A stretch of DNA of 42,300 nt, taken from assembly GCA_023150555.1 (NCBI GenBank), contig JAKLKQ010000059.1:1-42300 (forward strand), in the 5' to 3' direction. The stretch comes from Planctomycetota bacterium. Lineage in GTDB: Bacteria; Planctomycetota; SZUA-567; H5-PLA8. The position numbers and the translations under genes were made by a program. Every line of letters begins with the position of its first letter. Position 1 is the stretch's first letter. Positions 17,076-24,644 of this stretch are shown here, piece by piece. The notes beneath the pieces were generated by a model. The model ran no database searches, was not told the DNA's origin, and saw only the letters and a program-made list of their open reading frames with translations.

Positions 17076-17471
17076 ATGGAGATCAAGCGCAAGGCCTCGC
17101 GAACGCTGATGCCGACGCAGCCCGACTGGTTCACCGGCACGGTGCGCATCACGCCGCTGCATGAGGCCGCCGAGCCGGCGCGCGTCGCGCAGGTGGACGT
17201 CACCTTCGAAGCGGGCGCGCGCACCGCGTGGCACACGCACCCGCTGGGACAGACGCTGATCGTCACCGCCGGCACCGGCTGGGTGCAGCGCTGGGGCGGG
17301 CCGGTCGAGGAAGTGCGGCCCGGCGACGTCGTGTGGATCCCGCCGAACGAGAAGCACTGGCACGGCGCCTCGCGCAACGAGGCGATGACGCACATCGCCG
17401 TGCACGAGAAACTTAACGGCAAGACCGTCGAGTGGATGGAAAAGGTCAGCGACGAGCAGTACCGGAAGTAG
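17076..17471 (+). CDS. Cupin of the manganese-dependent hydroxynitrile-lyase type
   Basis: The 131-residue single-domain cupin has metal ligands H53 and H55 in AWHTHPLGQT, Q59 in the same motif, and H94 in NEKHWHGA, plus H106 in AMTHIAVHE. The order, spacing and surrounding text (DWFTGTVRI near the start, EKVSDEQYRK at the end) match what I recall of the Granulicella tundricola cupin hydroxynitrile lyase, whose ligands have the same residue numbers. That enzyme makes or cleaves cyanohydrins; relatives often have unknown natural roles, so the activity here is an inference. AAAGGAG lies 7 nt before the ATG. It is a stand-alone gene between a secreted protein pair and the reverse transcriptase locus, and cytoplasmic. 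Confidence 0.82.
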   Translation: MEIKRKASRTLMPTQPDWFTGTVRITPLHEAAEPARVAQVDVTFEAGARTAWHTHPLGQTLIVTAGTGWVQRWGGPVEEVRPGDVVWIPPNEKHWHGASRNEAMTHIAVHEKLNGKTVEWMEKVSDEQYRK

Positions 17472-17503
17472 CGCACGGCGACGCACCGCGTAAACCTTCC
17501 GCC

Positions 17504-17532
17504 TTGACACCTCGCGCGCATCGCGCGAGACT
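17504..17532 (+). promoter_or_regulatory. Possible promoter of the retron RNA
   Basis: A perfect TTGACA (17504-17509) is followed after 17 nt by GAGACT (17527-17532), which keeps the important A2 and T6 of a -10 box. Transcription would begin near 17539-17540, the first base of the outer stem of the candidate msr-msd RNA. A perfect hairpin, CTCGCGCG-CAT-CGCGCGAG (17511-17529), occupies the spacer and could be an operator. Confidence 0.4.
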
Positions 17533-17539
17533 CGTTTCC

Positions 17540-17663
17540 GTGCCTCGGTGGTGCGAACAGCACAGGCCGGCGTTTCGCCGGCCGGGTCGCGTCGCGATCC
17601 GTCAGACTCCGAGTTGGTGTCGCGCGAATTGGCTTCGCAAATTCGCCACACCAAGCGAGGCAC
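17540..17663 (+). ncRNA. Candidate retron msr-msd RNA
   Basis: The 124-nt segment has the element order of a retron RNA. The arms GTGCCTCG (17540-17547) and CGAGGCAC (17656-17663) form an 8-bp outer stem (a1/a2). AGC at 17559-17561 could supply the branching G. Three bases on, GGCCGGCG-TTT-CGCCGGCC (17565-17583) is a perfect hairpin with the UUU loop typical of msr. A small TCGC-GTC-GCGA hairpin (17587-17597) follows. The msd candidate is a long hairpin: TTGGTGT/ACACCAA (17614-17620 and 17648-17654) enclosing GCGAATT/AATTCGC (17624-17630 and 17640-17646), directly before a2. The reverse transcriptase starts 56 nt later. Assignment is from hand folding only. The arms also resemble the CACGGAG-type intergenic repeat, which is the main alternative. 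Confidence 0.5.
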
Positions 17664-17666
17664 AAC

Positions 17667-17691
17667 GGGCGCGGGCCGAAAGGCCCCGCCC
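17667..17691 (+). terminator. GAAA-tetraloop hairpin between the candidate RNA and the RT gene
   Basis: GGGC-G-CGGGCC, loop GAAA, GGCCCC-GCCC forms about ten pairs with one bulge, followed by ATCTTTATT. It could trim or attenuate transcription between the candidate msr-msd RNA and the reverse transcriptase, which would leave more RNA than mRNA. The U tail is too interrupted for a confident terminator. Confidence 0.4.
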
Positions 17692-17718
17692 ATCTTTATT
17701 CAGCAAGGCGGCGCTGAA

Positions 17719-18831
17719 ATGTGTCTCGTCTTCCTGGCTGCTGCCGTCGGCCTCGTGTATGCCGGATATTATTTCCTTGGCGGTTGGGGAGTTGCCGCCG
17801 CGATTATCGTTGGGCTACCGGTCCTCTTCCACTTCTACGAAATATACGGAAGAAGGACCAATGACCGGCCTTGGCAGTGGTTCCGCGCGCGCATGGGCTG
17901 GGGCCTGGGCGTCGAGGAACTCGCGCGGCGCCTGAATCTCGGCGCCGCCGATCTGCGCGGCTTCCAGCCCAGGTACCGCGAAGTCCTGATCCCCAAGAAG
18001 CGCGGCGGGCAGCGCCGCCTGCTGGTCCCCGACGAGGCCACCAAGGCCCTGCAGCGCTGCATCCTGCGGCGGCTCCTGGCGAAACTACGCGTGCACCCGG
18101 CCGCCTACGGTTTCGTGAAGGGCCGTTCTTCCATCGACAACGCCTGCAAGCACGCCGGCCAGGCGCTGGTGCTGACGATGGATGTCATCGACTTCTTTTC
18201 AAACACCAGGGCCGAACGCATCGAGGCGCACCTGCGGCGCGTAGGCTGGAACGCCGAGGCCGCGGCGCTGTTGACGCGCCTGATGACGCACGACGGCGGG
18301 CTGCCGCAGGGCGCGCCGACCAGCCCCGCGCTGAGCAACATCGTTAACTTCACCCTGGACCACCGGCTCGCAAGATTTGTTGAGCGCCATGGCGGCGTCT
18401 ACACGCGCTACGCCGACGACCTCGCAATTTCCTTTCCCCTGGATTACTCCCGCAAGGCCCGTGGCGCGCTCCAGGAGGCCAAGCAGGCGTTGCGTTCGAA
18501 AGGCTATCGCTACCACAAACTCAAGAAACTCCGCATCCGCCGCCAGCACCAGCGCCAAGTCGTCACCGGCCTGGTGGTGAACGCGAAGGCCAACCTGCCG
18601 CGCACAACGCGTCGCTGGCTGCGCGCCGTGGCCCACCGCCTCGCGTCCGGCAAGCAGGCGACGCTGACGCCCGAGCAGCTTCAGGGCTGGCTGGCCTACC
18701 GCCACGCTGTGGAGAACAGGAGCAAGGCAGCGGAGACGCCGCCCTTCGAAGCGGCGAAGAGCCGCGCGGTGGTCATGCGCCGAAAGCAGTACGACCCGAA
18801 CCGCAGGAAAACCGGAGGCACTCAGGACTGA
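17719..18831 (+). CDS. Retron-type reverse transcriptase with an N-terminal membrane hairpin
   Basis: The 370-residue product is an RNA-directed DNA polymerase. Retron marks are NACKH (141-145, the NAxxH motif of region X), VLTMDVIDFFSN with the catalytic D155, LPQGAPTSPALSN, YADD at 231-234 (catalytic Asp pair) and VTG at 282-284 (region Y). The first 45 residues are very hydrophobic (MCLVFLAAAVGLVYAGYYFL, then GGWGVAAAIIVGLPVLF) and look like two membrane helices joined by a Gly-Gly turn, which is not part of the core enzyme. ATG 17719 is chosen over an in-frame GTG at 17548 because the latter would translate the structured RNA; the ribosome site (AAGGCGG) is weak. No group II intron maturase domain, diversity-generating repeat or separate effector gene is visible. 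Confidence 0.88.
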   Translation: MCLVFLAAAVGLVYAGYYFLGGWGVAAAIIVGLPVLFHFYEIYGRRTNDRPWQWFRARMGWGLGVEELARRLNLGAADLRGFQPRYREVLIPKKRGGQRRLLVPDEATKALQRCILRRLLAKLRVHPAAYGFVKGRSSIDNACKHAGQALVLTMDVIDFFSNTRAERIEAHLRRVGWNAEAAALLTRLMTHDGGLPQGAPTSPALSNIVNFTLDHRLARFVERHGGVYTRYADDLAISFPLDYSRKARGALQEAKQALRSKGYRYHKLKKLRIRRQHQRQVVTGLVVNAKANLPRTTRRWLRAVAHRLASGKQATLTPEQLQGWLAYRHAVENRSKAAETPPFEAAKSRAVVMRRKQYDPNRRKTGGTQD

Positions 18832-18890
18832 GGATCGCACGAGCCCGCGCGATTCATACCGCCTGCCGGCGATTCCGCGTATATAAAGGA

Positions 18891-18912
18891 GGCGCTCGAG
18901 CGCCCGCTTTTT
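18891..18912 (+). terminator. Intrinsic terminator after the reverse transcriptase
   Basis: The palindrome GGCGCTCGAGCGCC forms a stem of five pairs around TCGA and is followed by CGCTTTTT. It lies 59 nt after the RT stop and probably ends the retron transcript, keeping it separate from rplC. Confidence 0.65.
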
Positions 18913-19280
18913 CGACGCGACTGGTATCAACGCTGGTATTAAACGTAACAGCCGCCGTTCTTGTAAGTCCTTAAAGACCGTCGGTAGTTCCGGTCCTGCA
19001 CGTCGGGCAATCGTGTCAAATAGTAACAAATCGAGCCGTTCTGACCGGTTCGGGCCGAAGGGACTCGCTGCGCCGTCCGGGCGGCCGCCTCGCGAGCCTC
19101 AATGCACTTGAAACGGGGCTGCGGTCCGCTATCAATAGCCCCTTCGTTTCCGGGCATGTGCGGCGGCCCCTTGTGCGAGGCCGCTCGAACCTGCACCGCT
19201 GCCCACCGGTTGCGCGTTGCAAGCGCTTGCGGAAGTTCGACTTCCCGCGCCGCGCGCGAATGCGATGAGGAGCCTCTCCC
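18913..19280 (+). other. Leader region of rplC
   Basis: No gene is visible in these 368 bp. The first part is AT-richer (around TGGTATTAAACGTAACAG). A palindrome, GCAAGCGCTTGC at 19219-19230, and the ribosome site GAGGAG 8 nt before the rplC ATG lie near its end. A ribosomal-protein leader of this length could carry autoregulatory structure, but I cannot identify one. Confidence 0.4.
19108..19136 (+). promoter_or_regulatory. Possible rplC promoter
   Basis: TTGAAA (19108-19113) is followed after 16 nt by TATCAAT (19130-19136), a fair sigma70-type match. It would give a leader of about 140 nt ahead of rplC. Confidence 0.35.
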
Positions 19281-20039
19281 ATGGCTGCACCCAAGTGTAT
19301 TCTCGGCCGCAAGGTCGGCATGACCCAGGTTTTCGCGGATGACGGCGCTCGCATCGGCGTGACGGTGATCGAGGCCGGCCCCTGCAAAGTCTTGCAGGTC
19401 AAGGCGAAGGAAGCCAGCGAGCTTCCCGAGAGCGACCAGAAGGGCACCCGTAACGATGGCCGCAAGAAGGACAAGAAGGACCGAACCCGCAACGGCGACG
19501 GCTATTACGCTTTGCAGCTGGGCTTTGGCGCCAAGAAGGCCAAGAACACTTCCAACGCCGAGCTGGGCCACCTGGCGCGCTCGGGCGGCGAACCGCGGCG
19601 CTTCGTGCGCGAGGTTCGTCTCGACGGCCCCGCGGAACTCAAGGCGGGCGACGACGTTACTGTCGCGATCTTCGACGGCGTGAAGAAGGTCGACGTGATC
19701 GGCACCTCGAAGGGCAAAGGCTTCGCCGGCGTCATGAAGCGCCACAACTTCAAAGGCCAGCGCGCCAGCCACGGTAACAGCTTGAACCACCGCACCGGCG
19801 GCGGCCTGGGGCGCCACATGTCCACCAACAAGGGCGTGCCCAAGGGCAAGCGCATGGCCGGCCACATGGGCGATGTGCGCGTCACCGTGCAGGGCCTGAA
19901 GCTGGTCAAGGCCGACGCCGAGAAAAACATCCTCATGGTCCAGGGCTCGGTCCCCGGCGCCAACGGCAGCTTCGTCCTGGTGCGGCACAGCATCCAGGAG
20001 ACCGTCCGCTTGCATAAGGCCAAGGCCGGCAAGAAGTAA
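19281..20039 (+). CDS. rplC: Large-subunit ribosomal protein L3 (uL3)
   Basis: The 252-residue product begins MAAPKCILGRKVGMTQVF and contains VDVIGTSKGKGFAGVMKRHNF and GKRMAGHMGDVRVTVQGL, diagnostic of uL3, which binds 23S rRNA early in assembly and reaches toward the peptidyl-transferase centre. It is about 43 residues longer than E. coli L3; most of the excess is a Lys/Arg/Asp-rich insertion at about 45-74. The central loop reads HRTGGGLGRHMSTNKG rather than the usual HR-PGSIGQ form, so the E. coli Gln150 methylation site is absent. GAGGAG precedes the ATG. Unusually it stands alone: a terminator follows 38 nt after the stop, with no rplD, rplW or rpsJ beside it. Confidence 0.97.
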   Translation: MAAPKCILGRKVGMTQVFADDGARIGVTVIEAGPCKVLQVKAKEASELPESDQKGTRNDGRKKDKKDRTRNGDGYYALQLGFGAKKAKNTSNAELGHLARSGGEPRRFVREVRLDGPAELKAGDDVTVAIFDGVKKVDVIGTSKGKGFAGVMKRHNFKGQRASHGNSLNHRTGGGLGRHMSTNKGVPKGKRMAGHMGDVRVTVQGLKLVKADAEKNILMVQGSVPGANGSFVLVRHSIQETVRLHKAKAGKK

Positions 20040-20076
20040 GCTTGACGAAACACGATTCAAACCTGCTGAGACAGCG

Positions 20077-20111
20077 CGGGCCTTCGGAGATCCGGAGGCC
20101 CGTTTCTTTTT
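20077..20111 (+). terminator. Intrinsic terminator after rplC
   Basis: CGGGCCTTCGG-AGAT-CCGGAGGCCCG forms an 11-pair stem (one wobble) and is followed by TTTCTTTTT. It is a textbook intrinsic terminator, showing that rplC is monocistronic at its 3' end. Confidence 0.9.
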
Positions 20112-20305
20112 GCTCGAACGAATCAAGTTGCGGTTGCACCGGGCCATGGTGCTCAGTAACCTGTGCACCTCATGCAATTTTGTCAGTTTCGTGCGCAAGG
20201 TGCCTAGTGGGCGCCCGTTATTCCAGCACGGACGTTTCCGTACCGCGCAGGCGCGGGCGGCCCATTGTTGCACAGATAAGCCACTCCGACGGAGGTACTT
20301 ACGAC

Positions 20306-23300
20306 ATGATGCGCTTCACGCAGCTTCCTCGCCTGGCACTCTCCTTGGGGCTGATTGCGTTCGGAGCCGCTCTGGCGCCCGACCGCGCCTGGGCCGAGAA
20401 CGACTACGAGTTCGGCCTTGCCCTGATGGCCAAGGACAAGGAGGGCAACCTCCAGGCCAGCGACTTGATCGAGAAGCTCATCGACAAGCTCGTCAAGGCC
20501 CCGGACGTCAACACGCAGCTGGAAGGCAAGCTGCTGAAGGCCCAGTACTTGCGCGAAGGCTCCACCTCGGCGTCGCCCGAGAAGCGCGAGCAGATGCTGA
20601 CGGAAGCCAACAACCTTTACACCGAATTCGAGAACGCTGGCAAGAACCACCGCCTGTCCGAGGAAGCGGCCAAGCAGAAGGCGACGATCAAGGAGACCTA
20701 CGCCAAGGCCCTGATCAAGGCGGCGAAGGAAGCCGAAGACGGCGGCAACGCCGGCGAAGGCGCCAAGCTGCGCGGCGAGGCGGTGAAGATCCTGAAGGCC
20801 ATCGCAGACGTCAAGGAAGAGGAAGCCAAGAAGCTTCACCCGCCCCTGCTGGAAGCCATCAAGGCCATCGGCAAGTACTTCGAACAGAACCCCGAAGCCG
20901 AGCGCGCACCGGGCAACGTGATCCAGCCCGCGCAGAACGCCCTGATCGCCTTCATCCCGATGGACAAGACGGCCGTCATCGCGCGCATGGACCAGGTGGA
21001 AGCCTATGCGGCCAGCGACAGCGAACGCGCCACCGTGGGCAAGGCCCTGACCGAGTACTGCCAGAAGCAAGTGGACTGGTGCGAAGAGAACCAGCTCGAA
21101 GACCTGAGCATGTGGTACAACTTCATCCGCGGCCGCGTGCACTCGATCCTGCTCGAGGACGACAAGGCCACCGAGGCCTGGTCGGCGGCGCTGAACATCG
21201 ACATCTCCCGCTTCAGCACGGAAGTGAAGGAGACCGTCAAGCACATCAAGAAGCTGATCGTCGCCGACTTCATCGCCATGAAGATGAAGGCCGGCGAAAA
21301 GAATCCCGCCAAGTATGCCGAGATCAAGGAAGTCATCGGCAACATCAAGTGGGATGCCAACATGAAGGGCATCTTCGACGAGGACATCGGCAAGAAGATC
21401 CTGCTCGACTACGCCGAAGCCCTGATCCGCATCCCCAACGGCGGCATCCGCAACTACCAGGACGCCTTCAAGGAACTGCGTACCGTCGTCGAGAAGGGCG
21501 AAGTCCCCGGCGCCGACATGAACGCCAAGAACTGGGGCAACAGCGCCTCGCTGAAGATGGCCGAGGTCATGGACTCGTTCCGGAAGACCAGCAAGTCCAG
21601 CAAGCCCGGTCTCGACGCCCCCACGTGGCGTGACTGCGCGCGCGGCTACTACATGCGCGCCCGCCAGGAGTACAAGAAGTACACCGAGTACGACGAGTCC
21701 CGCCAGGACGCCAAGGCCAAGGCCGCTTTCAAGGAGGCCTACAGCCTCTTCGACCGCGCCGTGGACTGCTACCGCGAGGCCATCACCCAGGCGCGAAACC
21801 CCGACGCCACGCCGGTAGCCGAACGCCTGAAGGTCGAGCCTCAGGCCTGGCTTGAGATGGGCAACAGCTACCATTTCATGAAGAACAACCTCGAAGCCGT
21901 CATCGCGTTCCGCGCCCTGCTGAACAACTTCAGCGAGGAGGCCCGCGCCAAATGGCTGCCCGACGCCAAGACTTCGGCCAACTTCTACAACAACCCGGCC
22001 ATCAAGACCGCACTGAAGGAACTCGACGCCAAGAATGCGGACTGGCGCGAGGATGGCACGCTGAGCAAAGCCTCCAAGAACGTTGAGAACTCCCTGACCA
22101 AAGCCACCCGATCCTCCAACCCGAAGTTCAAGGTCACCCGCTGGCAGCGCAACCTGGAAGTCGAGGTCAAGAACGAGATGTCCGGAGGCGAGGGAGAAAC
22201 CACCTCCTTTAACGACACGGCTTACCAGGCCGCCCGCCTGGCCATGGAAGAGGCCAAGGACCTGGAAACCCAGGGCCTGCAGGAACTGAAGGCCAAGAAG
22301 GACGACGAAGCCAAGCGCCTGCTGAACGAGGCCATCGTCAGGTACTGCGAGGCCGGTGCCAAGTACACGGAAATCAAGCAGGCCTCGAAGGCCTACGAGA
22401 CGGGCCTGTACATGTCCGGCTCGGCCTACGCCGCCGCGCAGGCCCTCTACGGCGACTCGCGCCTGGGCTCGCTGATCCCGCCCGAAGAGGCCACCGCCAA
22501 GGGCAAGGAACTGGGCGAAAAGGCCCTGGCCTCCTTCAAGATCTACGAGGACCACGTGGTCAAGGAGGCCGTCCAGACCGAGGAAGACAAGGCCATGCGC
22601 CTGCGCCTGGGCCTGAACATCAAGTTCAACAAGTGCCTGATCGAGTACGCCTTCGAGAACTGGGAGAAGGTGCTGGAGGTCTGCGACGACTACACGAAGT
22701 ACGAGACCACCTTCCAGGGCACGGAAAAGAACCGCGTCTCGGTCGCCTTCTACAAGTTCCGCGCGCTGATTCACCTCGCGTCCAAGAACAAGCCGCCGGA
22801 ATGCGACAAGTACATCGAGATGGCCGACGCGATGCTCGACCAGCTCAAGGACAAGGACACCTACTACCGCTGGGCCGTGACGGCGCTGACGGCCCGGCTG
22901 CAGGACGCCGCGCTGCAGGCCGAAGGAGCCAAGCTGCCCAAGGAAGAGGTGCTGAAGTACAAGACCAAGGTCGCGAACATGCAGGAGCGCAACCTCGAGC
23001 TCAAGGAAGAGGCCGACCGCACCCTGAACGACTACGGCACGCTGCTGTACTACTACAAGGAAACCAAGAAGACCCAAAAGGCCGCCGATACGGCGATCAT
23101 GATGCTCCAGCGGTTCGACCCCAAGAACCGCAACAAGGTCATCGGCGCCGACGTCAGCGACGAGGAAGAGAAGCTGATCTGGCAGATGATCTACGATGAG
23201 ATGCACAAGCTCATCGTCATCAAGGACGACTTCAACAAGCTCAAGCAGTGCCGCCAGGACCACGTGGACCTGCTCGACCGCATCTACGACACCCGCGAAG

Positions 23301-24424
23301 GTATCGCCAACGAAGGCAACGCCAATCTGCGCCCGAAGAACGACAAACTGAACAAGGACTTTGCGAAGGCGCAGGAACTGATCAAGCACATCAAGGATGT
23401 CTACCCCACCTGCCCGACCCACAGCCCAAATTCCAAGGTCGCCGGACAGACTTACAAGGACACCGGCAAGAGCTACCTGCAGGCGATCGAAGAGGAAATC
23501 GACTTCCGCCGGCGCATCGTCGCCGTCCGCGACCTGCTCTCCGGCATCGCCCTCGACGTCGCCCGCGCGAAGGACAAGGAAGGCGACAAGGAAGGCGCCA
23601 AGTACTACCGCACCATCGCCGACGAACAGCTGCGCATCCTGGAACTGGAGTGGGGCAACATCCCCGAGATCAAGGTCACACGCGCGAAGATCAACATCGC
23701 CAACGAGGAATTCGAGAAGGCACTGGATATCCTCAACGTCATCAAGCGCGACGAGAACGACAGCAGCAGCAAACTCTACATCGACGCCTCGAAGATGATC
23801 TCCGAGGTCTACAAGCTGCAAGGCAAGTGGCAGGACGCCGCCAAGTACCCCCTCTTCATGGCGGGCACCGCCGGCTTGAAGTCCAAGTGGGTCGATATGA
23901 ACTGGCCCGACATGGAGGAGTTCCTCGAGGAATGCTACAAGAACGGGGTCCCGCGCTTCGTCGATCCCAAGACCGCCGGAGGCGGGGATGAGATCAAGTC
24001 CTACCGTCCCAAGACAAGCGACGAGAAGAAATTGGAGGAAATGGAGGGCGTCTACAAGCTCGCGCTCAAGCGCCCGGAACTCATGAACGCCGAGTTCAAG
24101 TTCCGCTACGAGTTCATGACCGCAAAAGTCGCGAACTACAAGGAATTCCAGGCCCTCGAGCGCACGCAGCTGCGACTGAAGGACAGCCCCGACGCCGCCA
24201 AGGTCATGACCGAAGACTTCAAGAAGCGCTACGAGATCCTTCGCAAGCTCCGCGACAAGGAAACCGAGGCCTGGAACCTGATCCTCGATTACGATGACCA
24301 GATCGTGAAAACGGGTGGTAACGCGCCGAAGGAAGCCATGGAAAAACGCGACAACGCCATCAAAGCCGTCGCAGAACTCAAGGCCGAGCTTGCCAAGGTC
24401 CCCAAGGTCGAACTGCCGGAGTAG
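20306..24424 (+). CDS. Giant exported TPR-repeat protein (first gene of the ExbB/ExbD module)
   Basis: The 1372-residue product has a signal peptide (MMRFTQLPRLALSLGLIAFG, cleavage probably after AWA) and is otherwise almost entirely helical, rich in Lys, Glu, Ala and Tyr. It has many TPR-like helix pairs, for example AWLEMGNSYHFMKNNLEAVI and KYYRTIADEQLRILELEWGN. No catalytic motif is visible. It should be periplasmic and act as a scaffold. GGAGGT lies 9 nt before the ATG. It is followed by a second exported TPR protein, ExbB and two ExbD genes on the same strand, the arrangement of a Tol/Ton-like energised envelope complex. The exact number of repeats cannot be given by eye. Confidence 0.82.
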   Translation: MMRFTQLPRLALSLGLIAFGAALAPDRAWAENDYEFGLALMAKDKEGNLQASDLIEKLIDKLVKAPDVNTQLEGKLLKAQYLREGSTSASPEKREQMLTEANNLYTEFENAGKNHRLSEEAAKQKATIKETYAKALIKAAKEAEDGGNAGEGAKLRGEAVKILKAIADVKEEEAKKLHPPLLEAIKAIGKYFEQNPEAERAPGNVIQPAQNALIAFIPMDKTAVIARMDQVEAYAASDSERATVGKALTEYCQKQVDWCEENQLEDLSMWYNFIRGRVHSILLEDDKATEAWSAALNIDISRFSTEVKETVKHIKKLIVADFIAMKMKAGEKNPAKYAEIKEVIGNIKWDANMKGIFDEDIGKKILLDYAEALIRIPNGGIRNYQDAFKELRTVVEKGEVPGADMNAKNWGNSASLKMAEVMDSFRKTSKSSKPGLDAPTWRDCARGYYMRARQEYKKYTEYDESRQDAKAKAAFKEAYSLFDRAVDCYREAITQARNPDATPVAERLKVEPQAWLEMGNSYHFMKNNLEAVIAFRALLNNFSEEARAKWLPDAKTSANFYNNPAIKTALKELDAKNADWREDGTLSKASKNVENSLTKATRSSNPKFKVTRWQRNLEVEVKNEMSGGEGETTSFNDTAYQAARLAMEEAKDLETQGLQELKAKKDDEAKRLLNEAIVRYCEAGAKYTEIKQASKAYETGLYMSGSAYAAAQALYGDSRLGSLIPPEEATAKGKELGEKALASFKIYEDHVVKEAVQTEEDKAMRLRLGLNIKFNKCLIEYAFENWEKVLEVCDDYTKYETTFQGTEKNRVSVAFYKFRALIHLASKNKPPECDKYIEMADAMLDQLKDKDTYYRWAVTALTARLQDAALQAEGAKLPKEEVLKYKTKVANMQERNLELKEEADRTLNDYGTLLYYYKETKKTQKAADTAIMMLQRFDPKNRNKVIGADVSDEEEKLIWQMIYDEMHKLIVIKDDFNKLKQCRQDHVDLLDRIYDTREGIANEGNANLRPKNDKLNKDFAKAQELIKHIKDVYPTCPTHSPNSKVAGQTYKDTGKSYLQAIEEEIDFRRRIVAVRDLLSGIALDVARAKDKEGDKEGAKYYRTIADEQLRILELEWGNIPEIKVTRAKINIANEEFEKALDILNVIKRDENDSSSKLYIDASKMISEVYKLQGKWQDAAKYPLFMAGTAGLKSKWVDMNWPDMEEFLEECYKNGVPRFVDPKTAGGGDEIKSYRPKTSDEKKLEEMEGVYKLALKRPELMNAEFKFRYEFMTAKVANYKEFQALERTQLRLKDSPDAAKVMTEDFKKRYEILRKLRDKETEAWNLILDYDDQIVKTGGNAPKEAMEKRDNAIKAVAELKAELAKVPKVELPE

Positions 24425-24644
24425 GCAGCCAAAGCGCCGGGACATCCGGCGAAAAACCTAAAAGAGGTGGGGCTCCAGCCGATCTCCTGGCCTGCCCCGA
24501 AGGCCCGCGTAGGGATTGCATCGCAACCTGTTACCCTTCAAGGGATTACAGTAAGGAGTTGTGCTTGGCGCGGCACGAAAATGTTTGCAGGAAGAACGCA
24601 AGTTTGGATTTTTGCACTCGTTACCTGATCGCTTGGGAGAGGTC
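24425..24644 (+). other. Intergenic region between the two TPR genes, with a small hairpin
   Basis: The 220-bp gap contains CGCCGG-GACAT-CCGGCG (24435-24451) followed by AAAAA rather than T, so it is not a standard terminator on the plus strand. The rest shows a T-rich stretch (about 24594-24618) and the ribosome site GGGAGAGG of the next gene. A separate promoter for the second TPR gene may lie here. Confidence 0.4.

Noticed and set aside
17548..17718. In-frame GTG at 17548 giving a 57-residue N-terminal extension of the reverse transcriptase
   Set aside because: It would translate the hairpin-rich region; the extension has no domain character, and an ATG sits just before the hydrophobic segment.
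17719..18831. Group II intron maturase or diversity-generating retroelement RT
   Set aside because: No maturase or endonuclease domain, no intron domain V-like sequence, no template/variable repeat pair, and the NAxxH and VTG motifs point to retrons.
20334..20348. TGGCAC-N5-TTGG resembling a sigma54 promoter
   Set aside because: It lies inside the signal-peptide codons of the TPR gene and lacks the final GC of the -12 element.
20204..24445. A 1413-codon open frame antisense to the giant TPR gene
   Set aside because: The sense frame has a signal peptide, ribosome site and TPR-like helices; the antisense frame is the usual high-GC shadow of Lys/Glu/Asp-rich coding sequence.
24435..24451. Terminator between the two TPR genes
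   Set aside because: The hairpin is short and followed by A residues, not T.
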